DNA from: Kitasatospora paranensis
GTDB lineage: Bacteria; Actinomycetota; Actinomycetes; Streptomycetales; Streptomycetaceae
Length of the DNA stretch: 64,000 nt
Direction of reading: 5' to 3'
Assembly: GCF_039544005.1 (NCBI RefSeq)
Contig: NZ_BAABKV010000001.1
Location: 7,750,001-7,814,000, forward strand
Below, one piece after another: positions 16,611-25,707 of the stretch. How positions within the stretch are numbered: position 1 is the stretch's first letter; each line of letters begins with the position of its first letter. A model generated the notes under the pieces. The model did no database searches. It saw nothing but the letters and a program-made list of their open reading frames with translations, and was not told where the DNA came from. Both the position numbers and the translations under genes were made by a program.

Positions 16611-19249
16611 TCACCGGAACTCGTGGGCGGCGGCCGGTGCCGTCGCGGGGGTGGGGGCCGAGGGCGGCGGGAGCCGTCGGCCCGGGTCGGCGCCGGGGGC
16701 GGGCGCGGTGGCCGCGAACCCTCCCGGCGTCCAGAACGGGAGCGGCGGGGTGTCCGCGAGCGCGGCGCCCAGCCCGAGCAGGACGCCCGCCGACCCGGTG
16801 GCCAGGTCCGTGGACAGCCGCAGCAACTGCTCCCCGGGGAAGGCTGCGTGCCCCTGGTAGGGGACGAGGTGCCAGGCCAGCCGCCGGATGTGGCGGCGGA
16901 TCACGTCCCGGTGCTGGTCGGTGCCGTCCTGGAGGCGGTGCAGCAGGGCGATCAGCCCGGCGCGCCCGTTGAACAGCCCGGACTGGACGATGAACTCGGG
17001 TTCGGCGGCCCGGCGGATCTGCTCCAGGCGGACCTCCCCGGCCGGGTCGGGCTGCAGTCGCAGGTGCTCGTGGAGCACGGCCGCGATGCCGGCGCTGCCC
17101 GATTCCAGGTAGGGCAGGACCCGGGTGCCCTCGTCGACCTGGAGCGTGCCGTCCTCGGCGACGAGGCAGCGGGCGAGGTCGTCCGACAGCGCCCGGCCGG
17201 CCAGGTCCAGCAGGTCCCGGTCGGCGGTGCTCTCGTACAGGCGCAGCAGGAAGAGGGCGGCACCCGATCCGCCGTGCAGCAGGCCGGCCCGCCCGGGGGC
17301 GGCAGGTGCTCCGGCGGTCGGTCCGAGACCCGCAGCGAGGCGGTCGGCGACGTCCGCCGCGGCGGCGTGCAGGTCGCGGTCCCCGCAGATGTGGGCGAAG
17401 TGCAGCAGCGTCAGCCCGACGCCCGCCAGTCCGCCGGCGAGGTCCGGTGCGAGGCCGTCCAGGTCGGTCTTGAGCAGGCGGTCCAGCAGGTTCAGCGCCT
17501 CGCCGGGTCGTCCGAGTCGCTCCAGCGCGTACGCCACACCGTGCGACCCGAGGTACAGGCCGGGGCGGCAGGGTTCGCGGGCGACGGCGTCCAGCAGCCA
17601 CCGGACGTGCTCCGGGTCGACCGGGGTGCCGGCGGTCTGCAGCGCCCACAGCACGCCGGCGGCGCCGTAGGCGAGGCCGAGACCGTCGTGGGTGAACTGG
17701 CCCGGATCGCCGGGGAACAGCCGGTCGGTGCGGTCCGGCGTGGCGGTCGCGGCGATGCCGGCCGCGAGCGAGTCCCGCAGCTGCGGCCAGTCGGCCGGGT
17801 CGCCGCTGAGCAGCCGTTCCAGCTGCCCGGCCGCGGCGGCGGCCGGGCCGCCCGTCGCCGGGGCGGCGGGCAGTGCCGACGGCGGCAGCGCGAACCGGCG
17901 TCCGGCGGCCGCGGTCAGTGCCTCGGCCTTGCCCGGGTCGAGCGCGGTCAGCGGCAGCAGCGGCAGGAAGATCCACAGCCGCAGGGCGTCCAGGGCGTGC
18001 AGGTCGACGGCGAAGCCGGTCAGCTCGGGCGGTGCGGCGAACCCCGCGGCTCCCAGCGCCGGGCGGACGAACGCGTCTACTGGGGAGGCGAGTTCGAAGT
18101 CGATGAAGGCGACCGTGCCGTCCGGGCGGACGATCAGGTTGCGCGGATGCAGGTCGCCGAAGACGATGCCCCGCCCGTGGATGGCGCGCAGGCCCTCCGC
18201 CACGCTGTCCAGGATCCGCAGCGCCTCCTCGCGGTAGGCGGCGGCCGTGGCCTCGTCCGGGTCCGGGTGGATCAGCGGGTAGTGCCGGCCGAACCACCGG
18301 TTGAGCGGCTCGCCCTCGACGTACTCCTGCACCAGGAAGTCGTGTTCCCACGCTGTCAGGTGGCCGAGCACGGCGGGCACCTGCGGGAGGCCGGCCAGCC
18401 GTTGCAGGATGTCGCGTTCGCGGGCCAGCCGCAGCACGGCGTCGTCGCCGCGCTGGTCGAGGCCGGCGTGCGGCCGCGCCTCCTTCAGCACCACGGGCGG
18501 GCCGTCCGCCCCGCCGACAGGCCGGGCGAGGTAGATGCCGCCGCCGTTGGAGAAGTGCAGCGCCCGCTCCACGGTGAACGGGAAGGCGTCCGTGGTGGCC
18601 GCCGGGGCCTGGGCCAGCGCCTCCGCCAGCACGGCCGGCACCGGCGCCCACTCCGGCACCTCGAACACCGCCCGCCGGACGTCCGGCCGCAGCCGGCCCG
18701 ACGGCTCGCGCAGCGCCAGCACCAGTTCGCCGGTCTCCGAGCGGCAGAACTGCTCGGTGAAGCCCCGTAGCGCAGGTACAGCGGCCCCTGCCGCCACCGC
18801 AGGTCGCTCAGGATGTACGGGCCGGGCCGGCCCTCCAGCGCGGCGCCGAGGTCCTCCAGACATCGCTCCAGCTCGCGGTCGTCCACCGGATAGAGGGTCA
18901 GGAACTTCCCGCTCGACCCGCGGGCCGCGTACTTGGCGTTCTGCGTCTGGACCAGGGCCGGACTGCGCAGGAACTTGAAGGCGATCCGGTTCTCGAAGCA
19001 GTAGGCGGCGACCAGTTCCAGGATCTGCTCGGCGTTGTCCAGGCACGCCGACACGTGGATCTTCCAGCCCTGGTCGGGCAGCCGGACGTCCACCGGGTGC
19101 GCGCCGGTCCACACCTCCCTCGTGCTGCGTGCCCAGCCGGGCGGCAGCGGAGCGGTGGCTGCGGCGAACTCGTCCAGGGCGGCCCAGCGGACGGGTGAGT
19201 CGTAGAACAGCTTGTCGGCGTAGGAGTACGCCTCGTAGCGCATGTCCAT
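16611..19249 (-). CDS. Class III lanthionine synthetase (kinase-cyclase, LanKC), one frame break (879 aa)
   Basis: Three domains: an N-terminal lyase-like region (MDMRYEAYSYADKLFYDSP... to about residue 230), a Ser/Thr kinase-like region (VVLKEARPH, GIVFGDLHPRNLIV with catalytic Asp and Asn, AFIDFE in place of DFG), and a C-terminal LanC-like cyclase (LYLGSHGVAYALERLG, GLLHGGSGAALFLL, TGSAGVLLGLG). I see no Cys-Cys-His zinc set, as expected for RamC-type enzymes. It phosphorylates and eliminates Ser in the adjacent precursor and then cyclises onto Cys. One base missing in C4 at 18763-18766 splits the frame after PLYLRYG. Start chosen at 19249, behind GGAGAG. Confidence 0.9.
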
Positions 19250-19876
19250 GCTGGCTCTCCAGGGGTCGTGGAGCGTGGCGGCGCACGGGTTCGCCGCCGG
19301 ACCGTGCCGGCGCCACCGAGGGCCCGGCTCCGTCGGCCGCCCGGGTCGCCCCGGCGTCCGGCGGATCGCCGTCGCTCGCCAACTTCTCCGCCGGCGACCG
19401 ACATTGAAAAAGCTAGATTTCCGTGCGGCCGGTCCGGCAGGGCGCGCACAAGGCGCATCCGGACAGCCGGCGCGGGGCGCGTCGGCGCAGGTGGGGCCCG
19501 CGCGGGGCGCAGGCCTGCGAGCTCCCGGCCGGCGGAACGCCCCGGGAATCCGGTGCCGTCCGGGCCCGGCTACGACGATCGTCGGAGGGCGCGCTCCGTG
19601 CGCCGGGGCAGGCCGGACGGCGCATGCGTCGTCCAGCCCCACGGGCGTGTCGGCCTGCCCGGACCGCCCGGCTGGGCCGCCCGGGCCCCTCCGGACGGCG
19701 TCCGGCGCACGGCCCGCCCACCGGTGCGCCGCCCGGAGCGGCCCGCTGCCCCGGCACCGGCGGCCGGGCCCGGGCAGGCAGCCGCGCCCCCGGCCGGTCC
19801 GGGCAGTACTCCGCACGGCCGACGACGGCGCGCCGCAGCGTCCGGCACAGGGGCCGACCGGCCCCGGCGCGGCGCG
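19250..19876. other. Gene-free interval upstream of the lanthipeptide operon
   Basis: Roughly 600 bp without convincing coding content. Frames here are Arg/Pro-rich noise. The only AT-rich patch is around 19402-19423 (TTGAAAAAGCTAGATTTCC on the plus strand), a plausible promoter or regulator site for the divergent lanKC operon (about 155 bp from its start) or for the fusion gene to the right. Confidence 0.5.
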
Positions 19877-21796
19877 TTGTGCTGCGCTTCGACCCTCCCG
19901 GCGGGCAGACTCACGGCAGGAGACCGGCGGAGCGCGGCGGAGAGGTGGTGGTCAGGTGGCCCGGGTCCCCTGCTGTCGCTGCGCGGGATCTCCAAGAGGT
20001 TCGCCACCCTGCAGGCACTCAGCTCCGTCTCCCTCGACATCGGCCCGGGTGAGATCGTCGCCCTGGTCGGCGACAACGGTGCCGGCAAGTCGACCCTCAT
20101 CAAGACGGTCTCCGGCGTCCATCAGCCGGACAGCGGGCTGATCGAGTGGCGCGGCCGGCCGGTCGAGATCCGCCGGCCCCTCGACGCCCAGGAGTTGGGC
20201 ATCGCGACGGTCTACCAGGATCTCGCCCTCTGCGACGGTCTGGACGCCGTCGCCAACCTCTTCCTCGGCCGCGAACTGCGCAGGTTCGGGCTGCTGCGCG
20301 AGGTCGAGATGGAGCGCCGGGCCCGGGAGGTGTTCGCCAGCCTCTCCGTTCGCCTGCCCAGCCTGCGGATCCCGGTCGCCTCCCTCTCCGGCGGCCAGCG
20401 GCAGGCCGTGGCGATCGCCCGCTCCCTGATCGGCCGGCCCGACCTGGTGATCCTCGACGAGCCGACGGCCGCGCTCGGCCTCGAACAGACCGCCCAGACG
20501 CTGGAACTGATCCGCCGGCTGCGCGACCACGGCCACGCCGTCATCCTCGTCAGCCACAACCTCGACGACGTGCAGGCGGTCTCCGACCGCGTCGCGGTCC
20601 TCCGCCTCGGACGCAACAACGGTGTCTTCGAGGCCCGTTACACCACCCAGGAACAGCTGACCGCGGCAATCACCGGCAGCCACGCCATGGCGATGACCCT
20701 CCAGCGCAGCCTGCTGCCGCGGGGCCTGCCCGAGCAGAACGCGGTGGACGCCGCCTACCGCTACCTGCCGGCCCACGCGGGCGTCGGCGGCGACTGGTTC
20801 GACGTCATCCCGCTGTCCGGCGCCCGGGTCGCCCTGGTGGTCGGCGACGTGGTCGGCCACGGCGTGCACGCCGCCGCCACCATGGGCCGGCTGCGCACCG
20901 CCGTGCACAACTTCTCGGCGCTGGACCTGCCGCCCGACGAGCTCCTCACCCACCTCGACGACGTCGTCAGCCGCATCGACGAGGAGGAGGCGGCCAGCGG
21001 TACCGACGTCGTGGTGGGCGCCACCTGCCTGTACGCGATCTACGACCCCACCTCCCAGCGGTGCCAGCTCGCCCGGGCCGGGCACCTGCCCGCCGTCCTC
21101 GTCCACCAGGACGGCACGGTCGAGATCCCCGACACGCCCGTCGGCCCCCCGCTGGGCTTCCGCGGCCTGCCGTTCACCACCAGCGAGGTCGAACTGCCCG
21201 CGGGCAGCCGGCTCGTCCTCTACACCGACGGCCTGGTGGAGGCGCGCACCCGCGACATCGACATCGGGCTGGGAATGCTGCGCGAGGCACTCGCCCCGCC
21301 CGGCCGGACCCCGGAGGAGACCTGCCAGGCCGTCCTGGAGGCGATGCTGCCGGCCCGTCACGAGGACGACGTCGCCCTGCTCGTCGCCACCGCCCGGGCG
21401 CTGCCGCCGGACAGGATCGTCGCGTGGGAGGTGCGCTCCGACCCTGCCGCCGTGGCCGAGGCCCGCGCCACCGCCACCCGCCAGCTGGAACGCTGGGGCC
21501 TGGACGGGCTGGTGTTCGCGACCGAGCTGATCCTGAGCGAGTTGGTCACCAACGCGGTGCGGCACGCCGCCGGGCCGATCGGCGTACGGCTGCTCTACGA
21601 CCGCAGGCTGATCTGCGAGGTCTCCGACGCCAGCAGCACCGCCCCGCACCTGCGGTACGCCGCGGTCACCGACGAGGGCGGCCGCGGGCTGTTCCTGGTC
21701 GCCCAGCTCAGCGCGCGCTGGGGCACCCGCTACACGTCCACGGGCAAGGTCATCTGGTCCGAGCAGGACCTTCCCCGCCCGCACCCCGCCGCCTGA
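19877..21796 (+). CDS. ABC-ATPase / SpoIIE phosphatase / HATPase fusion protein
   Basis: First domain (about 19964-20680): a sugar-transporter-type ABC ATPase with Walker A VGDNGAGKST, YQDLALCD Q-loop, signature SLSGGQRQAVAIARS, Walker B LVILDEPTAALG and switch His ILVSHN. It resembles single-domain XylG-like proteins. Directly after AITGSHA comes a SpoIIE/PP2C phosphatase (MTLQRSLLPRGLPEQ, GVGGDWFDV, VGDVVGHGVHAA, LYTDGLVEAR, HEDDVALLVA), then a histidine-kinase-like ATPase (ELILSELVTNAVRHA, DEGGRGLFLVAQLSARWGT). No membrane helices. Such phosphatase/kinase pairs control anti-sigma antagonists. The start is uncertain: no ATG or GTG is in frame near the ABC domain. The TTG at 19877 is used. 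An N-terminal frame break is possible. Confidence 0.7.
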   Translation: MCCASTLPAGRLTAGDRRSAAERWWSGGPGPLLSLRGISKRFATLQALSSVSLDIGPGEIVALVGDNGAGKSTLIKTVSGVHQPDSGLIEWRGRPVEIRRPLDAQELGIATVYQDLALCDGLDAVANLFLGRELRRFGLLREVEMERRAREVFASLSVRLPSLRIPVASLSGGQRQAVAIARSLIGRPDLVILDEPTAALGLEQTAQTLELIRRLRDHGHAVILVSHNLDDVQAVSDRVAVLRLGRNNGVFEARYTTQEQLTAAITGSHAMAMTLQRSLLPRGLPEQNAVDAAYRYLPAHAGVGGDWFDVIPLSGARVALVVGDVVGHGVHAAATMGRLRTAVHNFSALDLPPDELLTHLDDVVSRIDEEEAASGTDVVVGATCLYAIYDPTSQRCQLARAGHLPAVLVHQDGTVEIPDTPVGPPLGFRGLPFTTSEVELPAGSRLVLYTDGLVEARTRDIDIGLGMLREALAPPGRTPEETCQAVLEAMLPARHEDDVALLVATARALPPDRIVAWEVRSDPAAVAEARATATRQLERWGLDGLVFATELILSELVTNAVRHAAGPIGVRLLYDRRLICEVSDASSTAPHLRYAAVTDEGGRGLFLVAQLSARWGTRYTSTGKVIWSEQDLPRPHPAA

Positions 21797-21879
21797 CCTT
21801 CCGCCGGATCCGCCGGGCCCCGCCCGGCCGGCCGGGCGGACCCGTATGCTGTGCCCGTTTCGCTCGGTGAAGGACAGGG

Positions 21880-22338
21880 GTGCAGATGACGGGAACGCTC
21901 GTGGTGCGGGCGGAGCAGGCGCTGATGGGGCGGGCCCGCCCGCTCGGGGTCTTCGTCGACGGCGTCCGGGTGGCCGAGGTCGTGCGGGGCGGGGTGGCCC
22001 GGATCACCGTCGAACCGGGCCGGCACGAGGTCCGCACCGGCCGGGGCCGGCTGCGCTCCAACTCCGTCGCCGTCGACGTGCGCGAGGGGGCCGAGTTCGT
22101 GGTCACCGCGTTCGGCACCGGGTACGAGATCCTGATCGCGGTGGTGCCGGTGCTCGGCCTGCTGGGCCTGGCGCCCGGCGTGGTCCTGCGGTTGCGCGCC
22201 GAGGGCGACGACGTCGTCCCGCGCGGTCCGGGCCCGGAGGACGCCCGGGACGCGGAGCAGGGCGCCGGTGCCGGCGGCCTGTGGTGGGAGTCGGACCCGC
22301 AGCTCGCCAAGCGCTACCGCAAGAGCGGCGCGTCCTGA
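21880..22338 (+). CDS. Hypothetical membrane-associated protein, 152 aa
   Basis: A beta-rich N-terminal half (VVRAEQALMGRARPLGVFVDGVRVAEV, ITVEPGRHEVRTGRGRLRSNSVAVDV) is followed by one hydrophobic helix (ILIAVVPVLGLLGLAPGVVL) and a polar C-terminus (WWESDPQLAKRYRKSGAS). The N-terminal part looks like a PEGA/carboxypeptidase-like beta sandwich, but this is only a resemblance. GAAGGACA precedes the GTG at 21880, and an ATG two codons later is the alternative start. Convergent with the P450 gene. Confidence 0.7.
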   Translation: MQMTGTLVVRAEQALMGRARPLGVFVDGVRVAEVVRGGVARITVEPGRHEVRTGRGRLRSNSVAVDVREGAEFVVTAFGTGYEILIAVVPVLGLLGLAPGVVLRLRAEGDDVVPRGPGPEDARDAEQGAGAGGLWWESDPQLAKRYRKSGAS

Positions 22339-22372
22339 CCGACGGCGGGCCGCTCCGCCGGCCGGTGCTCCG

Positions 22373-23545
22373 TCAGAGGGTCACCGGCAGCCGGACGAGC
22401 GCGCGGCTGCGCAGCGAGGTCCGCCAGTGCGGGCCGCCCGGGTCGGGCAGCAGGTCGATCCCGGGGAAGCGGCGCAGCAGGGTGCCGACGGCGACCTCGT
22501 TCTCCAAGCGGGCGAGGGCCGCCCCCGGGCAGTGGTGCGGGCCGTGACCGAACGCCAGGTGCGGCCGCGGCCGGCCCGGCCGGAAGGCGTCCGGATCGGG
22601 GAAGACGGCCTCGTCGCGGTTGGCGGACGCCCAGGAGAGCCACACCCGCTCGCCGGGGCCGATCGTCGTCCCGCCGATCTCGACCTCCTCGCGGGGGAAG
22701 CGGCGGACGGCCAGCAGGGCGGGCGGGTTCCAGCGCAGCACCTCCTCCGTGACCTGGGGGAGCGTCAGCCGGCCGGCCCGCAGCGCGGCGAGCTCGTCCG
22801 GGTGGGAGAGCAGCGCGAGGACGGTCGTCGCGATCAGGCCGATGGTGTTGTGGTACCCGGCGAACAGCAGCAGGAAGGCCATCGCGATCAGCTCGTCCTC
22901 GGGCAGGGCCCCGATCAGCCCGGAGAGCAGGTCGTCGTCGGGCGCCGCCCGCCGCCGGGCCACCAGCGCCGTCAGGTAGGCGTGCATGCCGCGCATGGCC
23001 TCCCGCGACCGGGCCGGGGCGTCGGCGGCCGGGCAGAGCAGGGTGTCCGTCCAGGCCGCGAAGTCGGGCCGGTCGGCCGCGGGGACTCCGAGCAGTTCGC
23101 AGATGACCGTCATCGACAGCGGTGTCGCCAGGTCGGCGACGACATCGGCGCTCCGGTGGCCGTCCAGCCCGTCCAGCAGGCGGTCCGTGGACCGCTGCAC
23201 CCGGGCCCGCAGCGCGCGGACCTGCCGCGGGCCGAAGGCGCCGTTGACCAGCGCGCGCAGCCGGGTGTGCCGCGGCGGGTCGGAGTTCAGCAGATGGGCG
23301 TCGAGCTCCGGCGGCAGCGAGTCACCGCTCCCACCCCGGCTCGCGGCGTGGCGCTTGTCGAGCGAGAGCCGCGGATCCGCCGCGGCGGCGCGCACCTCCG
23401 CATACCCGGTGACCAGCCGGACGGGCGCGCCGTCGGGCGCCACCGCCCGGTGCACCGGCCCGCGTCGGCGCAGCGCCGCGCAGGCCGCGTGCGGGTCGGC
23501 GAGGAACGCCCCGTCGAGTCGGACGGCCTCGGCCCGGTGCGGCAT
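22373..23545 (-). CDS. Cytochrome P450, 390 aa
   Basis: A bacterial P450 of the CYP105/107-like size class. The ExxR motif is EVLR in VTEEVLRWNPPALLAVRRF, and the heme loop is AFGHGPHHCPGAALARLE with the Cys ligand. The I-helix has AGYHNT, where most P450s have AG-x-D/E-T: the acidic residue is replaced by His-Asn while the Thr is kept. It hydroxylates or epoxidises an unknown small molecule using an external ferredoxin, and no ferredoxin gene is adjacent. Start chosen at 23545 because GGAGGGG lies 5 nt upstream. Confidence 0.9.
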   Translation of the reverse strand: MPHRAEAVRLDGAFLADPHAACAALRRRGPVHRAVAPDGAPVRLVTGYAEVRAAAADPRLSLDKRHAASRGGSGDSLPPELDAHLLNSDPPRHTRLRALVNGAFGPRQVRALRARVQRSTDRLLDGLDGHRSADVVADLATPLSMTVICELLGVPAADRPDFAAWTDTLLCPAADAPARSREAMRGMHAYLTALVARRRAAPDDDLLSGLIGALPEDELIAMAFLLLFAGYHNTIGLIATTVLALLSHPDELAALRAGRLTLPQVTEEVLRWNPPALLAVRRFPREEVEIGGTTIGPGERVWLSWASANRDEAVFPDPDAFRPGRPRPHLAFGHGPHHCPGAALARLENEVAVGTLLRRFPGIDLLPDPGGPHWRTSLRSRALVRLPVTL

Positions 23546-23628
23546 CCCGACCCCTCCCCGTTCCCGGCACAGGCCCGAACGCCGTTGCCGCGCCGAGCAG
23601 TGCGCAGCGTAGCGGGGCCGCGCCGCCG

Positions 23629-23841
23629 CTACCGGCGCAGGCTCCGCCCGTACAGCAGGTACGCGGCCGCGCCGAACACGTTGCCGAGCAGGCACACCAC
23701 CATCCAGGTGCGCGGCGGGTACAGCCGGGTGTCGGGGTGCCGCACGATGTCGACCATGCAGGCGATGGCCGGGACGAGGGCGAGCAGCGGGAGCAGCGCG
23801 ACCGGCAGACCGGGCGACGCGGCGGGGGAATGCGCGAACAC
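23629..23841 (-). CDS. PLDc N-terminal-domain small membrane protein, 70 aa
   Basis: Two hydrophobic helices (VALLPLLALVPAIACMVDIV and WMVVCLLGNVFGAAAYLLYG) separated by RHPDTRLYPPRT. The pattern of the second helix with upstream P-R-x-W and final YxxYGR is typical of the phospholipase D-nuclease N-terminal family (PF13396), small membrane proteins of unknown function in actinobacteria. It lies upstream of, and on the same strand as, the P450 gene. Confidence 0.75.
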   Translation of the reverse strand: MFAHSPAASPGLPVALLPLLALVPAIACMVDIVRHPDTRLYPPRTWMVVCLLGNVFGAAAYLLYGRSLRR

Positions 23842-23953
23842 GGTGGGGCCTCCTGTCGCCGCTCGGCGGGGCGTGCAGGTCGAAGGGTGGGCGCAACCCG
23901 GCCCGGCGTCAAGCCCCGGCGCACCGGGACCGTCCTTGGTGCCGCGTCGCCCG

Positions 23954-24769
23954 CTACGGCGCGGAGAAGAGCAGCGGGAAGCGTGGGGCGAGCCACGGGC
24001 GGCGGCCCCAGGCGAGCACCTTGCCGCGGGCCAGCGCCGCGGTGGGGGTGTACCGCCCCAGGGCGAGCAGCAGAAAGGCGTCCGGGCTGGTACGGATCGT
24101 GCAGTCGGGGCGGGTGGCGGGCCCCGCCGCCACTTCGGCCGCGCCGTCGGTGAAGGTGACCGCGATGCGCGGTCCGCGGCCGATCCGCAGGTCGTAGCGG
24201 GCGGTGTGGCCGGCGGCCGAGCGGTCGTCGACGACCCGCGGCATGGCGGTCATCAGGAACGGGAGGCACAACTCGACCCGCTGGCGGTCGATCATGTGCG
24301 GTCTGCGGAGCGCGACGGCGATGTCGTAGCCGTGCCCGAGCATGTGGGTGATCAGGTACGAGGCAAGGGTCGCCAGGTCCATCGGGCCCAGCGGGGTCAC
24401 CACCGGGTCGGCCGGCGACCGGCGGGCGAAGGCCGCGTTGAACGCCTCGGCGTGCCGGGTGATCTCCTCGGCCAGCACCGCCCCGCCGCGTTCGGGGAAC
24501 GCCGTCAGGGATTCGGCGTTGGCCGCCGCGAGGCTCTGCGGCGTGCCGTCGCCGTAGGCCCGCTCCCGGCCGGCGGCCAGGTCGGCCATCAGCTCGTTGG
24601 CCAGCGCGAGATGGGCCGCGGCCTCGCCGACCGTCCACTCGGCGCCCGGGATCGGGACGGAGGTGTCGCCGCAGGAGCGCAGCAGCGCCGCGATGTCCTC
24701 GGCCACGGCGGTGACGGCGGCCGACAGCGCGGCGTGCTCGGCGGCCCGAGCGGCGGAGGGAGGGATCAT
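23954..24769 (-). CDS. Mycothiol-type maleylpyruvate isomerase/DinB family protein, 271 aa
   Basis: The N-terminal DinB-like four-helix bundle has EWTVGEAAAHLALANELMADL and a C-terminal metal-site His in LITHMLGHGYDIA. The C-terminal 100 residues (YDLRIGRGPRIAVTFTDGAAEV..CTIRTSPDAFLLLALGRYTPTAALARGKV) are an SCP2-like sterol-carrier domain. This two-domain form is common in actinobacteria and is named after mycothiol-dependent maleylpyruvate isomerase. The actual substrate is unknown. Confidence 0.85.
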   Translation of the reverse strand: MIPPSAARAAEHAALSAAVTAVAEDIAALLRSCGDTSVPIPGAEWTVGEAAAHLALANELMADLAAGRERAYGDGTPQSLAAANAESLTAFPERGGAVLAEEITRHAEAFNAAFARRSPADPVVTPLGPMDLATLASYLITHMLGHGYDIAVALRRPHMIDRQRVELCLPFLMTAMPRVVDDRSAAGHTARYDLRIGRGPRIAVTFTDGAAEVAAGPATRPDCTIRTSPDAFLLLALGRYTPTAALARGKVLAWGRRPWLAPRFPLLFSAP

Positions 24770-24831
24770 GGTGGTGAATGCTGAACCAATCCGGTGCCGC
24801 TGTCCAGAGCCCCGGACGGATCACCCGCAGG

Positions 24832-25374
24832 TCACTGCGCGGGGCGCCGTCCTGCGGCCCGGTGGCGGCGGGTCAGGAGGACCGCACCCACGAGCGCGAG
24901 GACGCTGACGGCCCACAGGGCGATCTGTGTCCGCTGGACGGGCTGCTCCGGGAACGGGCCCGACGGTGCGACCGTGTCCGGCCGGTTCCCGAACTTCGTC
25001 GCCAACTGGTCGCCGGTCAGGGTGACGTTCTTGATCGCCGACTCCCCGAACGCGGCGGTGGTGTCGATGTTCACGCTGTCCAGCCGGTACGGGAACTGCC
25101 TCCAGAAGACCCCGGCCTCGGCGTACGCGAGCGCGAGCGCCTCCTGCGGGTCGTGCTCCATCCCGGAGTAGGAGACGTCGACGACGTAGCCGTCCGCCGC
25201 GCCCCCGACCGAGAAGCAGGCGAACGTCGGCAGGGCCGAGACCAGCCGGTCCACCCCGGGGAAGCGCGGTTGGCAGGGCCCGTTCCAGTCCAGGGCGGTG
25301 GCGGCGCCCCAGCCGGACAGGACGGCGACCAGGACGGCGAGCAGGGCGAGTCGGGGCAGCCGTCGTGCCGGCAT
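24832..25374 (-). CDS. Hypothetical membrane-anchored extracytoplasmic protein, 180 aa
   Basis: An N-terminal signal/anchor helix (LALLAVLVAVLSGWGAATAL) leads to a roughly 110-residue outside domain with two Cys (WNGPCQPRF and PTFACFSVGG) that could pair. A second helix (IALWAVSVLALVGAVLLTRR) near the C-terminus is followed by a basic tail facing the cytoplasm. No family is recognised. It is on the same strand as the DinB gene, 62 bp upstream of it. Confidence 0.7.
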   Translation of the reverse strand: MPARRLPRLALLAVLVAVLSGWGAATALDWNGPCQPRFPGVDRLVSALPTFACFSVGGAADGYVVDVSYSGMEHDPQEALALAYAEAGVFWRQFPYRLDSVNIDTTAAFGESAIKNVTLTGDQLATKFGNRPDTVAPSGPFPEQPVQRTQIALWAVSVLALVGAVLLTRRHRAAGRRPAQ

Positions 25375-25707
25375 GCGGTACCTCCGTCGGGCGGATCCGT
25401 CCGCCGGACGGCCGGCGCGTACCTGGATCGGGTGGGGAATGAACGCTCTGCCGCAGGGCAGGAGGCCGTTCTACACGGCCGGGGCCGCCGGGCCGGGCGG
25501 GGGCGGCGCCCACCCGGGTCAAGACGGGGTCAAGACCCGCCCCTTGCCCCGGGCGCCCGCCATGCCGGTCCGCGGCCTGCCCGTGCCCGCCCACCCGGAT
25601 TGCACGCATCATCGCCACGGGAAGAACTCGGTTCGGCGACCGTTCGCGCACCGGACCGTGACCGCCCCGCCGCCGAAGTGATCACCGGCCGTGACGGGCG
25701 CGGGCGA
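25375..25707. other. Intergenic stretch, no gene seen
   Basis: About 330 bp between two minus-strand genes. Frames here have atypical composition and no start with a ribosome binding site. A short direct repeat (GGTCAAGAC) lies around 25518-25533. The region presumably carries the promoter of the membrane-anchored protein gene. Confidence 0.5.

Noticed and set aside
25298..25681. Small plus-strand frame in the gap before the ClC gene
   Set aside because: No ribosome binding site, mixed composition, and the first part overlaps the well-supported minus-strand membrane-anchored gene.
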